From Phorcus lineatus (lineage: Eukaryota > Mollusca > Gastropoda > Trochida > Trochidae): a DNA stretch of 64,000 bases. A program made the position numbers and the translations under genes. This document shows positions 51,128 to 62,399 of the stretch, piece after piece (the stretch's first letter is position 1; every line of letters begins with the position of its first letter). Under the pieces are notes generated by a model, which was not told where the DNA came from, did no database searches, and saw only the letters and a program-made list of their open reading frames with translations. Location: the NCBI GenBank assembly GCA_921293015.1, contig OV121088.1, positions 24,155,645-24,219,644 of the forward strand, given 5' to 3'.

Positions 51128-51955
51128 TCAATACCCACCAGCAACATTTGATATGATATCCAAATCTCGGTTTTTCTGAGGTGTGCTCACTGTTGGGAGC
51201 TTGAGACATTCTTGTTGGGGGGTTCTGTCCCACGGATCCCCCAGCATCTCAGGTGCTGGCAGGTCTGTTTTGGAACTGCAAATTACAACAATAATTGAAT
51301 CAGTTAGTATACATATATGGACTATAAGGAAAAGGACATGAAAGACATTCAGTTTCATCAATATTATCAAAGTTGGAGATGATAAGCTCTAAAATGCTAA
51401 ACAATATATGCCAGCATTAAAATTGAATTCTTACAATAATACTTGAATTATATTTATTTATTCGTTTCAATTAGTATTACTTATGGCTGAAATAAAATTA
51501 TGATATATATGAACTTCAAATGTGTATTTCCTTACTATGCAGTAATAATTTTGGTTGAACCTATCTTTTCAATGCCCATCAAATTTTGACAACTACTGTA
51601 CAGTACAGTTCCCTTCATTTTTTTCAAAAACAGTCACTCCTTTATGAAATCATGGAATTGACATGTTGATAAAAGCAATTTCATCCAGAGAAATAACCAT
51701 GTTTATATTAGCCTATCATGTGAACAACAGTAAAAACAGTTGTACTTACTTGCAGTCACATGTCAACTCATGGTTGTCAAGCAAATGCTTTGCCAGTTCA
51801 AAGTCCGTAAATTTCAGTGCCGATTTCAGGTCTTTCCATTTTTGAGCAAGGTCTCCCAAATAAATCCGCTTGGCATTTCTCTCTTGTTGTCGTCTCGCAG
51901 GCGAATTTCCATCGTACTTTCGCGGTCGCCCTCGACTTCGCACAACTTCACTCAT
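51128..51955 (-). CDS. Small basic AT-hook-like protein, 117 aa, two exons
   Basis: Exon one runs from ATG (51955) to 51750, ending TGCAA/GTAAGT. Exon two is 51275-51128 after TTTGCAG, ending in TGA. The junction completes a codon (AA+T), so the frame runs through: 68 residues, one split Asn, then 48. The N-terminus reads RSRGRPRKY, an AT-hook-like core, followed by a basic Arg/Lys/Gln segment and a predicted helical stretch (DLAQKWKDLKSALKF, then AKHLLDNHELTCDC). The second exon has APEMLGDPWDR and is polar. I do not know the family, though short basic proteins of this layout occur in several invertebrate genomes. It converges on the P2RX7_C gene with under 500 bases between the stop codons. 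Exons beyond the second were not found. Confidence 0.68.
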
Positions 51956-52340
51956 AGTAAAACTCTTCTTTTTTAAGAAAGATATCTAAGTTACTTCACA
52001 TAAAGTTTTTAATGTACGGAAAACTGCAGCACTGTGAGTAATTTGGAGTGCGATAGTCTGGACGAATCTTTGTTTATATTGGGAAGCCGGAGCGAAGCCA
52101 CTTTTCTCCTCAGTGTCATATTGATTGAGCTTAGCCATTTGAGATGTCATAATTAGTTATGCAAACATTATTTACATTATTAATCCCCAACAATCAAAAC
52201 ATCCAAGTAACTACAAGGTTACTACAACGCAGATCAATCATGCAGCGGACAACAATCTAATGGCCGCCATGATCGCAATAGAGTTAAGCCCCTTGGTAGT
52301 GCTGGTCAGTGGCTTCGATTGTTTTCGCTATTTTTTTCAG
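51956..52340. promoter_or_regulatory. Probable bidirectional promoter
   Basis: The interval between the - strand ATG at 51955 and a + strand acceptor-like TTTTTTTCAG at 52331-52340 has more CpG than its surroundings. It contains ATGGCCGCCATGATCG near 52259 (YY1-type on both strands). No TATA box stands out. It would serve the - strand gene and possibly a + strand transcript. Confidence 0.4.
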
Positions 52341-52503
52341 TTTGAAGGACGGATTACAACTAATTACCAAACATGAAAAAGTTGTAAACACAGAAAATAG
52401 AAAACAAATCGAATATATAAAAAAGTTACGTGTCGCGTGCAAAAGGGAATTCCCTCCCGAATATTTGTGGAACAGAAAATACCCGGTCGAACTGGCCGTT
52501 TAA
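52341..52503 (+). CDS. Possible coding exon, unrecognised
   Basis: After TTTTTTTCAG the frame reads SLKDGLQLITKHEKVV, then a basic helical stretch (RKQIEYIKKLRVACKREF), then PPEYLWNRKYPVELAV and TAA. Its composition is protein-like: charged, with Trp, Pro and Tyr placed late. No in-frame ATG precedes it before a TAG at 52297, so it would need an upstream exon. A donor-like TAAG/GTAAAT follows immediately, so it might instead be a non-coding first exon. I do not recognise the family. Confidence 0.35.
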
Positions 52504-53300
52504 GGTAAATCCATGTAAAAAGCGTTTTCATGTCCTTTATAAAATTAAGGTTATTGAATAACTCTAAGAGTATTTGACAAGTTCTACAGTGGTAGACTTG
52601 TATTCCTAAAAAACTGTACTACCTTAAAGTAATTATCCTAAAGTAAATTCATGTTAACATTAGCTATTCTTGCACTTATTTAAAGAATAGAGCTATGGGT
52701 TCAATAGCTCATCAGGTTTTTCTTTATAGTTTAAAACGCACTAGTGCACACCAATTTAATATTTTGTAAACACAACGAATGCACAGATACTGCATATCTC
52801 TCGATATTACCCACTATCCTCACTCAAGTAATCTACCTCGTAAGTTATTTAACAAATATCTACGTATTCAGGTAGTAAAGTGGATTTTTAAAGCCAGGAA
52901 GTATTTAATGTTACGTTACATTAAATCCGCATGAACTACGATATCGGAAATATCAAAATTTTGCTCATAACCAGAAAAACGGAAACAGCAGCCGCTATGG
53001 TCAATTTAATAACAATGCTAATACTGTACTGTCTAAACTTTTTTTTTTAATGTTTTTATTGTTGATTGCAGGTAAATTGTAAAGCATGTTTAGTATTTCA
53101 TTGCATCAGAAAGTTTAAGTGAATGCATAAGTCCTGTGAATCTTAAAATAGCCAATTTAAACCGTAAAAGCATGCACTAGTGCCTTTAAAGTTACCTATT
53201 GATTAACACAGTTCTCCAGATCTTTCACATTACATTATTTGCCATGTAAAGAAGTGATTCACTAACTATAAGCATTGGGATTTTTACAGCCAAGCTCATA
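52504..53300. other. Unassigned DNA
   Basis: No gene or repeat recognised. Confidence 0.35.
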
Positions 53301-53305
53301 TTATA

Positions 53306-53362
53306 TGAGGAAAGGGGTGGGGGTGAAGGGGGTGGTGGGGGATGGTGGGGTGAGTGTGGTGT
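53306..53362 (+). repeat. G-rich tract able to form a G-quadruplex
   Basis: More than four runs of three or more G (AAAGGGGTGGGGGTG, GGGGGTGG, GGGGGATGG, GGGGTG) occur within 57 bases on the + strand, in otherwise AT-rich DNA. Confidence 0.6.
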
Positions 53363-54780
53363 ATTCAGACCATATGTACAATCATTAATCCTTAAACCCT
53401 TCTTAGAAATTTCAGCTTTAGGGTGTATTTTTTCTCGAGGAAAAGTAAAAAAGCCAAAAGCTTAAAACCATACTGGATGGAGAAACCCTGATGTGCAATG
53501 CCCAGCGGATGTGAAAGATGCATTTGGTGACATTGGGCGATGTCCCATGTCATAGCTAGTCCAATCTGGCCTCATTGGCTTGATGAGGCAAAAAAATCTC
53601 AAGTCATGCACCAGAATGAAGTATAATAAGTAATAAGGAGATATTGTATTAAAATATCTATAACATATTTTCTCTGTAAATTGATATGACTTACTTACAG
53701 TTTGGCAATATTATTCCAATTTTGTTTTATCATTTTCAGACTTACATATACACTGAATAGCGTTTCATTCAAAACATATATGATTCATAATATTAATTGT
53801 ATCTGAAAATTTTAATTAAAAGTAATTAATAACAGTGACATATCTGAAATATACAGCTACAAATTGTTTCACTTATACATAATAATAATTTAACCATTAC
53901 AAACACAAAACAAAAATATGCAGAATTTCTGTACATATATGTTCATATGATAAATCAGAGATTAATAGGGTCATATTCCACCATGTATTGCAGTTAAACA
54001 TCCATGCATGGGCTGAACAAACCATCAATGGTAATAAACTGAATCCAATGTATCCAAAAGATACCAGAATATATGTAAAATAATAATTAAATGCATAATT
54101 TTGCAGTTTAGATATGAAGCTTCATCCAAACCTGAGATTTGTACCTGGTAAGCTTTCTATGCTATTAAATCTTGTAAATAATCTACTGAAATCACCTTTC
54201 TTCATGTAGAAAAATTCTTGGATGCAGGTATAAATACCATGGTCATATATGAGACTTGATCCAAAATTTAAATCTGTACCTGACAAAACTTAGATGCAAG
54301 ATATTGTTTGTTAACCACTGAATTTAAATTACATTGCACTGCAGGTACAACGATTGACGATGACGATGAAATTGCAATGCTGCTAACAGAAATCGAATTC
54401 AAGACATTAACTCTTCAGTCGTTATCAAGGTGTTTAGTCAGGTGATATATCAAATATGTACGCATTGATTAGCATTACATAAAACATAAATTATTATCAT
54501 CAATGTATTTACATAATGTATCACTTCATCTGAATCAGATAAATCTACATTCTAAAGTACAACTATATGATTATGATGTACAGCAATATTGAGTAGTTGG
54601 ATAGGTAGCCCATATATGGCTGGCCGATGTGGCAGTTTCTCTTGAACGGACTACAATTCAATGAAGTTTCAAACAATGTTAATAACCTCATATGATCTGT
54701 GATTCCACTTAATTCCACAGCAAAGGTGAAATCACATTTATCCATTTTCATGTTTTCGAGTATCATCCTACACATAGAAG
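53363..54780. other. Unassigned DNA
   Basis: Two variants of a phrase around CATGAGACTTGATCCAAA / TATGAAGCTTCATCCAAACC lie near 54112 and 54244, perhaps an old tandem duplication. No gene is seen. Confidence 0.3.
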
Positions 54781-54793
54781 ATATTATATGAGT

Positions 54794-54909
54794 GTCCATG
54801 ACATACTATGTTTACGACACAAGCGCCTTTATATTAGAATTTCCCAAGTGAGAGCGAGGGATATACTGCTACTAAGGCAGGAGTGTAGTAAACATAGTAT
54901 GTCAGGGAC
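54794..54909. mobile_element. Hairpin MITE-like element
   Basis: Arms 54794-54815 and 54888-54909 are reverse complements at 21 of 22 positions (GTCC, A or C, TGACATACTATG...). Weaker pairing continues outward for about 12 more bases. The loop is 72 bases. Two TGACGTCA palindromes follow 125-150 bases downstream (55035 and 55060). Confidence 0.7.
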
Positions 54910-55069
54910 ACGAAGATGATATTCTGTTTATTACCGAAGTTTGTACATCAAAGAAAATTATCAGAATCAACCTCTAAGCATGGGCGGATTACCCGCCGTC
55001 GCCACATTTGGAACATGACATCATAGTAGAACTGTGACGTCAAAGAATTGTTTATAACGTGACGTCACA

Positions 55070-57040
55070 ATATAAAAGTGATATTTTGCCCTAGGGCATC
55101 GTATGAAAAATATGAAACCCAAAATGACTGCCCTTGTAGGTAACAAATGTGATTACTGACTGATCAAGTTATTGTACTATTACAGCATATATTGCAAACA
55201 AATGAGAATCAATTTGTGAAAAGGTGCAAATAAAACAATGAGGTTGATCTGGACTTGGCAGCTAGTCTGATGATGACAATAGCATACAATGGAAATATGA
55301 ACTGTTCATACATTGACAAAAACTATGAAGCATATTGAAAACAGAAATCTGTCTACTTAAAGTAAAGTTTGAATGAATCCAGAAGAATTAGGTGCCAAGC
55401 TTCCATTACATCAGCAATCTGATTTTGACAGGTGTTGTGTAATGTGTTAGGAATTTGACGGGCGGAAGAAAATCTCGAAATGCACTTTTGAGGACATTTT
55501 TCTGGACACAAACATTTTTCTGTGACTTTGATGTGACACTATGTTCCTAGTTTTTAATATAACGGTACATTTTGTTCTAATTTCTTCTTTACAACAATTT
55601 TTTATTTGTCATCTCAAAATTGACATTTTGTTCTTTTATATAACATTTTGAACTAAAATGAATTTAAGGACACTTTTTCTAATTGTTTATATGACTCTTG
55701 TTCTTGATTTCTTTGAGACATTCCAGCTGTTCTCATTAACTAAAACTTCATCTTGAAAGCTTTATTGCTATTAGAGTTTCATGTAACCTTCCTTCTAAGT
55801 CTAAGATTAATTCTTATCTTAATGAATAACTTACAGATAGTTAAAAAATAAATGCAATAGAACAGTTTTACAGATTTTGACATTTGCACAATCTACCATA
55901 GGAATTGATTTAAGAAGAAAAATATGTTTACACGAGTCGAGAGAGAAATCTATCAATGCATTGAAACATAGGGATAGAATACATTTCTATTTACCTTTCT
56001 ATCATACGTTGTTAGATCGCAGCTAGAATTTTGTAGAAGTATCCTTATTCAAGGTACCAAACCCTGAAACAAAAAAGATAAATTTTTAGTGATCATGTCT
56101 AACCCATATTTGAAATAAAAACATTTAAAATATTCTAATAATTCATTCTTGCTTGAAAACTCAATGAAATTTTTTTGGTATTCAATTTGTTATCATTGAC
56201 AGTTGAACAAAACTTTCTCCCTTTGATCCTTATTTACTCACACACTGACAAACTCCAGTCCACGTCTCAATCATCCACTGGTATATTTCTTTATTCATAT
56301 GGCAATTATAAAAAGCAATTTCATTCTTTTACTGTGTCATCTGTTCTATCCATTGCCATTTGAATGAAAAACTTCATTTATTATTTTCCATTCTAATCAT
56401 TCCATATATTCAAATATGATAAATATATTTATAACTAACCTAATTCCTTTCATTAATCACTCAATAATTTGATTCATTAATACATACAATGACAGTTGAA
56501 TGAAAATTTTTAAAATACAACTAAAGATTGCCTCCACATGAACAGTGAAGTCAATACATGTATCAGCAGATTTATCACACAGATACATGCACAGAAAACC
56601 TTGTTGAGAAAAAATGATTGCATTAAGTTGGCTTTTATTTGATCTCTTTTTGAGCTACAAATACATAGATAAATAGTATTTTACATTTGGGAACACTTAT
56701 TTAGACTATACAACAGATTTGATATTCCTTAACAAATGAAATCTCCATTACAAAATACTAGAGCTTGCGTTTAATCGATGAATCTTTTCGTCTAATAACA
56801 TGTACACTACAGGTTTAGAATCCTTCATTGCTGTAAATCAGATATGTTTGCTCTAATGATGTTCATAATCAACAAATACATCTATTTCTAATATGTATCA
56901 AAGAAACACAAAAAAGATATTTATCTTTTTTATTACATGGGGAATCCTGAACTCTTTTTTCCACATTTAATGGAATCTATACTTTCTGAATAAAAGGAAC
57001 AAACATAATTGAATTCAAATTTTATATTTTAATTCCCTTA
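55070..57040. other. Unassigned AT-rich DNA
   Basis: Only short frames occur here. I see no gene or clear repeat. Confidence 0.35.
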
Positions 57041-57044
57041 CAAA

Positions 57045-58310
57045 CAATAAACAGATTGTAATTGGAGCATACACCATTGTTATTCATCCCTTTGAATGTA
57101 GAACCACTGACACAATCCCTATCTGGTAATAAAAAGAATGCAGTTTCATCTCTTGTACATCATAATTCAGACTAATTGACAGAGTTGTCTAAACAAGTTT
57201 CTTCTCCATATCATCCCATTCAATGAAAAATCACAAGTTTAATCCTTAAACTCATATCCATATCCACAGAGTATCTGTTAAATTAATTTTGAATGAGGCT
57301 TAAATGAGAGCCAAAATACCATTTGACCTGAGTTAACTTAACGCCTCTTTAAATTTTCATCTTTCTCTCAAAAAAGCTAAAATTATGATATCTGTCAAAA
57401 TGCTACATCCCATTGACATGTATATTACTTTATAGACCTACTTAGCATTACCAATCTAAATTTGTTGTTGTGTCTGGGGTACATACATTTCGGAAAATTA
57501 CCTTTGAGTTATTGGTGCGAGTTATTGTCCGATTTTCGATCACAAATGTCAATTTAAACCTGTTTATTGCTACTATAGTGAACTCATAAGCACTGTAAGA
57601 TAATAATTTTCAGAATCAACCACCATACTTCTTAAACAAATAACACTGTTGATGAAGTTTGACAACGTTGACCCAAACAATATACTCTGTGCCCCTTTAA
57701 CAAACTTGAATAGATTAAAATGTTCATCTAATATGTTCCTGGATTCAGCAGGATGGGCAGAGAATTATCCATACTGAAGTACATACTAGTAATCTTTATC
57801 ATTCCATTCAATGGAGAATCATTGGTACAATCCCTAACTAGCAACAAATAGAATTTAGTATTTTTCTATCTTTTGTTTCTGGATTTAACATTTGATTGGG
57901 CAGAGATGTTTATTTCCTAGGGACACTCCTCCACTATAATGAAGTAAACACATTATTAATCTTCATTATTTCATTCAACTGAGAATCATACTGCTCTGCC
58001 TAACTTGTAATAAATAGATCGAGTTTTATAACTTACATTTCTGTGTTTTTGTATGCCAGTACAACATGCATATGTCGATCATTCTGAAATACAACCTTGT
58101 AATCTTTATCATTCTATTTCATTGAAAATCAAAGGCACACTCCCTGACTAGCAACATCGAGGTTGTAGTTTCATTTTTCTTATCTACATTTGGATGGGCA
58201 ATAATCAATGCAACATTCCTTCACCTCACTGGAGTACACTACTATCCTACATCATTCCATTCAATTGAGAATGATAGGTGCAGTAACTAGCAATAAACAG
58301 AATGTGTACA
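57045..58310. repeat. Decayed tandem array, interrupted by a MITE
   Basis: Four or five units of about 150-210 bases share AATCTTTATCATTCCATTCA, TGAGAATCA, ACAATCCCTAACTAGCAAC and AATAAATAGAAT, starting near 57060, 57785, 57955, 58090 and 58240. Divergence is high. The TTAA MITE at 57250-57696 lies between the first and second units and postdates the array. Confidence 0.6.
57250..57696. mobile_element. TTAA-flanked MITE, copy 2 (447 bp, inverse orientation)
   Basis: Read in reverse complement it aligns along its whole length with 34764-35230. Shared phrases include CACAGAGTAT at both ends, GGTGGTTGAT, GTGCTTAT and AGTTCA. TTAA lies at 57246-57249 and 57697-57700. The left end has about ten extra bases before CACAGAGTAT. 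By-eye identity is low (roughly 70%), so the copies are old. Confidence 0.72.
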
Positions 58311-58681
58311 AATGGTGTGGCAGTCGGAGTTCATGACAGACTGGACACTTTAACAAACAGACAGGGAATCATTTGGGTATCAGGCCATAAATAAATATGC
58401 TCTTAAACTCTTCCTCCAAGAGGGAATCTCATTTTAGATCAGCTCACAACAGTGTGGTTACAGAACCAATGAACTAAAAGCATAAAAACAAACAACTTAA
58501 GTTTTAAGTACCAATTATTGTTCAGAGAGAAACAAATGCTTCCCCGAAGGATCATCTGCTGTTTCTGAAAAGTAGTATCACATGACAATATGCAAACAAT
58601 TGGCTTACCACTTTACTTTATAAAGGCTTTCAATTATATATGTTATACCTACACTCAATTTAAACTCAAAATCATATAAGA

Positions 58682-58961
58682 GGTGAGGTGAGGTGATATG
58701 GGGTTTAACGCCGCTTTCACTTATATCGCGGCTGCTAGTATTATTGCAGGGAGAAAGCCTGCAACACCATTGTGGCTATATACACTGCGGTGAAACCTGC
58801 GAGCATTGGCTGGAACTAGCGAACCATGGGTGGTACTGTACTGAAATTCAGTGAAGCATTGCACCCAAACCTAACTGCAGACAAAGTTGCCGAGCGGGAT
58901 TCGAACTACAGACCCCTAGATCTGAAGCCAAATGTCCTAACCACTGCGCTATCCCGCCCCC
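58682..58961 (-). mobile_element. SINE family A with perfect 13-base target-site duplication
   Basis: AAATCATATAAGA flanks the element at 58669-58681 and again at 58962-58974. On the - strand the head begins GGGGGCGGGATAGCGCAGTG. About 30 bases around the head-body junction are deleted (the CTCGGCAACTTTG region is joined directly to CTGCAGTTAGG). The 3' tail is a clean CACCTCACCTCACCT run. Confidence 0.93.
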
Positions 58962-59147
58962 AAATCATATAAGAAACATATGACTTGATCTTATTGTTGA
59001 AAAAATCAAGTAACTATGATTTTTTGGGGTTTTTGCCTTTAGAAAATATATGAAAAACATAAACCAAGCAATTTCCAACAATAGTGATCTGAAACTGATT
59101 TTGGAGCATACTATCATAAGAAGACAATCACACATGACTACATCATT

Positions 59148-59290
59148 TCTGCAGATTTAATCCCTACTTTTACTTTAAAATATAAAATTGTCCTCAAGTT
59201 TTTGAAGAGAGAAAACTTGAGACAGTTTGATATTTTCTGCAGATATGGTAATCTTTACTTTTACTTTAAAATATCAAACTGTCCTTATGC
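59148..59290. repeat. Two-copy 88-bp direct repeat with palindrome
   Basis: TCTGCAGAT, then TACTTTTACTTTAAAATAT, then TGTCCT recur at 59148 and 59236. Between them CTCAAGTTTTTGAAGAGAG and AAAACTTGAG form a short hairpin. Confidence 0.6.
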
Positions 59291-60482
59291 TTTCTCTCTT
59301 CAACATGATGAAATTACCATATGTCAACATCTGCTTCTCCAGACATAGCACAAAGATGTAATGGTGATAAGGGTTTGATAATGAGAAGCACTTTGTGGAT
59401 TGTTCCACATGCTTCAAGGAAAACACATCCATTAATTGTTATCGATTACACTCTTCAAAGTATTAATGGATGCAATGGATAGAGGTTTAAGCTGGTGATC
59501 CACAAAGATTGCTATCTCCGAACAACGTAAGTATGTCCTTGAAAGAAGAGAAATATCAATGATTATTACCACTTAGACAGTTAACACACAAATCTTTGCT
59601 TCTTCAGAGGATGTTCAATTAGACTGTTCAGACGATGTTAACAAGGTTCTTTTGAGATCCTTCGAAGAGAAATGGCTCTTTTCTATATATATTCATGTTC
59701 TAAACACTCAGACTCACAAATGGTACCTACTGAATCATAAAAATGGAAGACACTTTGTTAGTGAATGCCATATGCTCTAAGATCATTTCTACACACATTG
59801 TCTGAGCTTGTCTGGGATTTTATGACAGATCATTGAAGGATTATTACAATTTTGTTTGGGGGAAGGGGGGGGATACTCTTCCATTTACTATGAATTACTA
59901 TACTGTTCATGAAATTCTTCATAATATCTCCACAAGATCATCTGAAAATAATATATCAACACCAAAACTAAAATGTAACAGCTTTTATAGATAGAAGTCA
60001 AAAGAAAAGCAAATACTTTTTGTGCATCTATAGGTATCTTAATTTGCTTTTCTTTTCATCAAATAAGGATTCCAAAAATTTCTAATCTTTCTACCATATA
60101 TTAAAAAACCTTGAAAAAATGAACCATTAAGCAGACGGTCATTCCTGAAAATCCAGCAGACCTGATGATATCATATGATCGGTTACTCTAGCAAAGACAT
60201 AGAAGGCACATGCTGTTATTTACTACAACTTCAATTTCATTTTTATCATTCTGATAAAGAAACTTGTATGCATCTCTCAATCTGCGAAACCATTAAGAAG
60301 TTGATTGCATTATGACAAAAAATCTAACCATCAAGGGGCTGCCGATTTCTAACATCAACCTGTAAAAAACTTCTATCAGATGGACTTCATCATGCTAGTA
60401 AATTGCATCGTACAAGTTTTCACTTGTAAAATTGTATTGTACATGTTATATTTCTACAAACTCATATACAGCATGTGATATG

Positions 60483-60636
60483 AAAAAGAACGAGTTCTTC
60501 TGGTATAGTCAACTTCTTCATTGCACGAATTGCGATGTCATATCACTTGCTTGATAACGGTGTTAGTATCTATACTGAAACGTGGCAATTCATGCAATAA
60601 AGAAGTTGACTATCCATAAGAACTCGTTCTTCTTTA
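60483..60636. mobile_element. Hairpin MITE-like element with about 50-base arms
   Basis: Arms 60483-60533 and 60585-60636 pair over GAACGAGTTCTT, TAGTCAACTTCTT, ATTGCA and GAATTGC with a handful of mismatches and a small indel, around a 51-base loop. The outer end GAACGAGTTC is itself palindromic. Confidence 0.75.
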
Positions 60637-60774
60637 ATCAATCCAGCTTCTAAAATGCCCCGTAAGGAAGCATGTGAAATGAATGGATTATTGCAAAAAT
60701 GGATAAAAAAATTATCATTAGATTTGAAATAGGTTTAAATCTCCTCATGTAGAAATCAAAGCAAAATAATCTCC

Positions 60775-61018
60775 ATTACCCTTGTCTAACCCAGGGTGAT
60801 ACATATAGTTGCTCAAGGGTCTCTTCAACATAACCATATAACCAGGTACCCATTTGCTTTGCTGGTTAAAAAAGTTTTTTTTTAAAGAGAGTTACTAACC
60901 AAGGGTTACACCACAATTCTCTCAATTCATGTTTTTAAGGGGCAAGGAATCACCCTTGTAACTCTCAGTCTATCCAATAATTATGTCTACCGCCCATCCA
61001 GCAAGCAATGCACAGGAC
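60775..61018 (-). mobile_element. SINE family B, diverged copy
   Basis: The order of landmarks matches the reverse complement of 16386-16757: CTTGTCTAACCCAG, GGTACCCATTTGCT, GGGGCAAGGAATCACCCTT, AACTCTCAGT and CGCCCATCCAGCAAGCAATGC. Many substitutions and one T run differ. Confidence 0.65.
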
Positions 61019-62315
61019 TACGGAAGCGATTAAAATATCTTTTTCTGATACACAGGAAACACTGTATACTGTGAAAGGAAATCAACAGTAATAGTATATG
61101 AATAATTGAAATCAAAACAGTTGTACTTTGTGAGCATGGGCAACAAGGGATTGCATCTCACCAATCAGACAACATTAGAGGTTGGACCCTACGCAATATC
61201 TAATTAATTGATGTCTCTCATGTTACCTATTACTGGTTCATGTAAAAGTGTACTTATTTCATTAACAATGTGTTGAAGGAAACACCTTCAGGCAGCATGT
61301 TGTGTGAATGAACTTTTATAGAATGATCGTAAAAAATAACTCTACTAGATTTTGCATAGTTTTTCGGATATTAGTTTAGCAAAATAATTTTCTTTTAGAT
61401 TAAGTCCATTTTCATGTCTATGCAGAGGACTGAACGAATGAATGGAAACGGTCTTTATAAAAAAATTTATGAACTAATTTTATTGCCAAATGGTCAGCAA
61501 GTGACTGAGTGCAATGGGAAGGATAGTTATGTTTGTCAATGACTGACCATATATGACGCCTACAATTTATAAGAATATACAGTAGGCTGCACTGGAGGGT
61601 TTGAACTGGCAAAAACCAAGACTGTAATTTGTTTGCCATTACTAAACCTTTTGCAGCTTCCATCAAGAAGACTTAATTGTTCCAACCATGCACATTGTGT
61701 TAATTAAAGAGTTTTCATCTTCCTTTTTGGGTTTCTTTAATGCTAGTTTCTGGTTGAGCAGTGCCAAAATATCTTTATATCAGCACATACCAGATGAGTA
61801 TTTATATTGCACACACCTATTTCCAACTTGATTTGAGTTTAAAACTTGTGATCCATGTTCTGATTCTACTGGGTTTTTAATACTGGAGATATGTGCTGAA
61901 GTATCAACAGATAAAAGAGAATTTGCAGATGATTTCCTTGATGAATAGATTAGGATATCAGACAAAATCAATAGCAACAATCTGATTCCATTGAATGTTG
62001 AAAACTGTTGAATGTTGAAATCATTTGCCCGGGAGAATTGTAAATGTGAACGATTGCAGCACTCTGTCAAAGATCTTATCTACTGAACCATAAATCACAT
62101 TTGATTCTATCACAGATCATCTAATGCTTCTGTCATGCAGCAGATCAATCTGCCAGAGATAAAATCATTTGATATGGCTATTAAAAAATTGTTTTTCCAA
62201 AGTTTTATTGAGATAAAAGTGTTTGACAAATTACGACGGTTGACAGAGTAAAATTGAGTAATCACAAAGCGCAAATATAAAAATGTTGTCGATCATTATT
62301 TATATTGAAGCGATC
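61019..62315. other. Unassigned DNA with two open frames on the - strand
   Basis: Frames 61418-61666 and 61780-62070 (82 and 96 codons) are open. The latter has a Ser-rich part and a donor-like CTG/GTATGT near 61790, so it could be an exon, but no domain or matching neighbour exon supports this. Confidence 0.2.
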
Positions 62316-62320
62316 AATCT

Positions 62321-62395
62321 CAATACGCTGGCTGTCATAGCTTCATGTAGTCTTCCAAAAATCACAATAAGCTGGCTATCATAGCTTCAAGTAGT
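62321..62395. repeat. 44-bp tandem duplication
   Basis: GCTGGCTGTCATAGCTTCAT and GCTGGCTATCATAGCTTCAA, with AATA before and GTAGT after, lie 44 bases apart. Confidence 0.75.
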
Positions 62396-62399
62396 ATTT

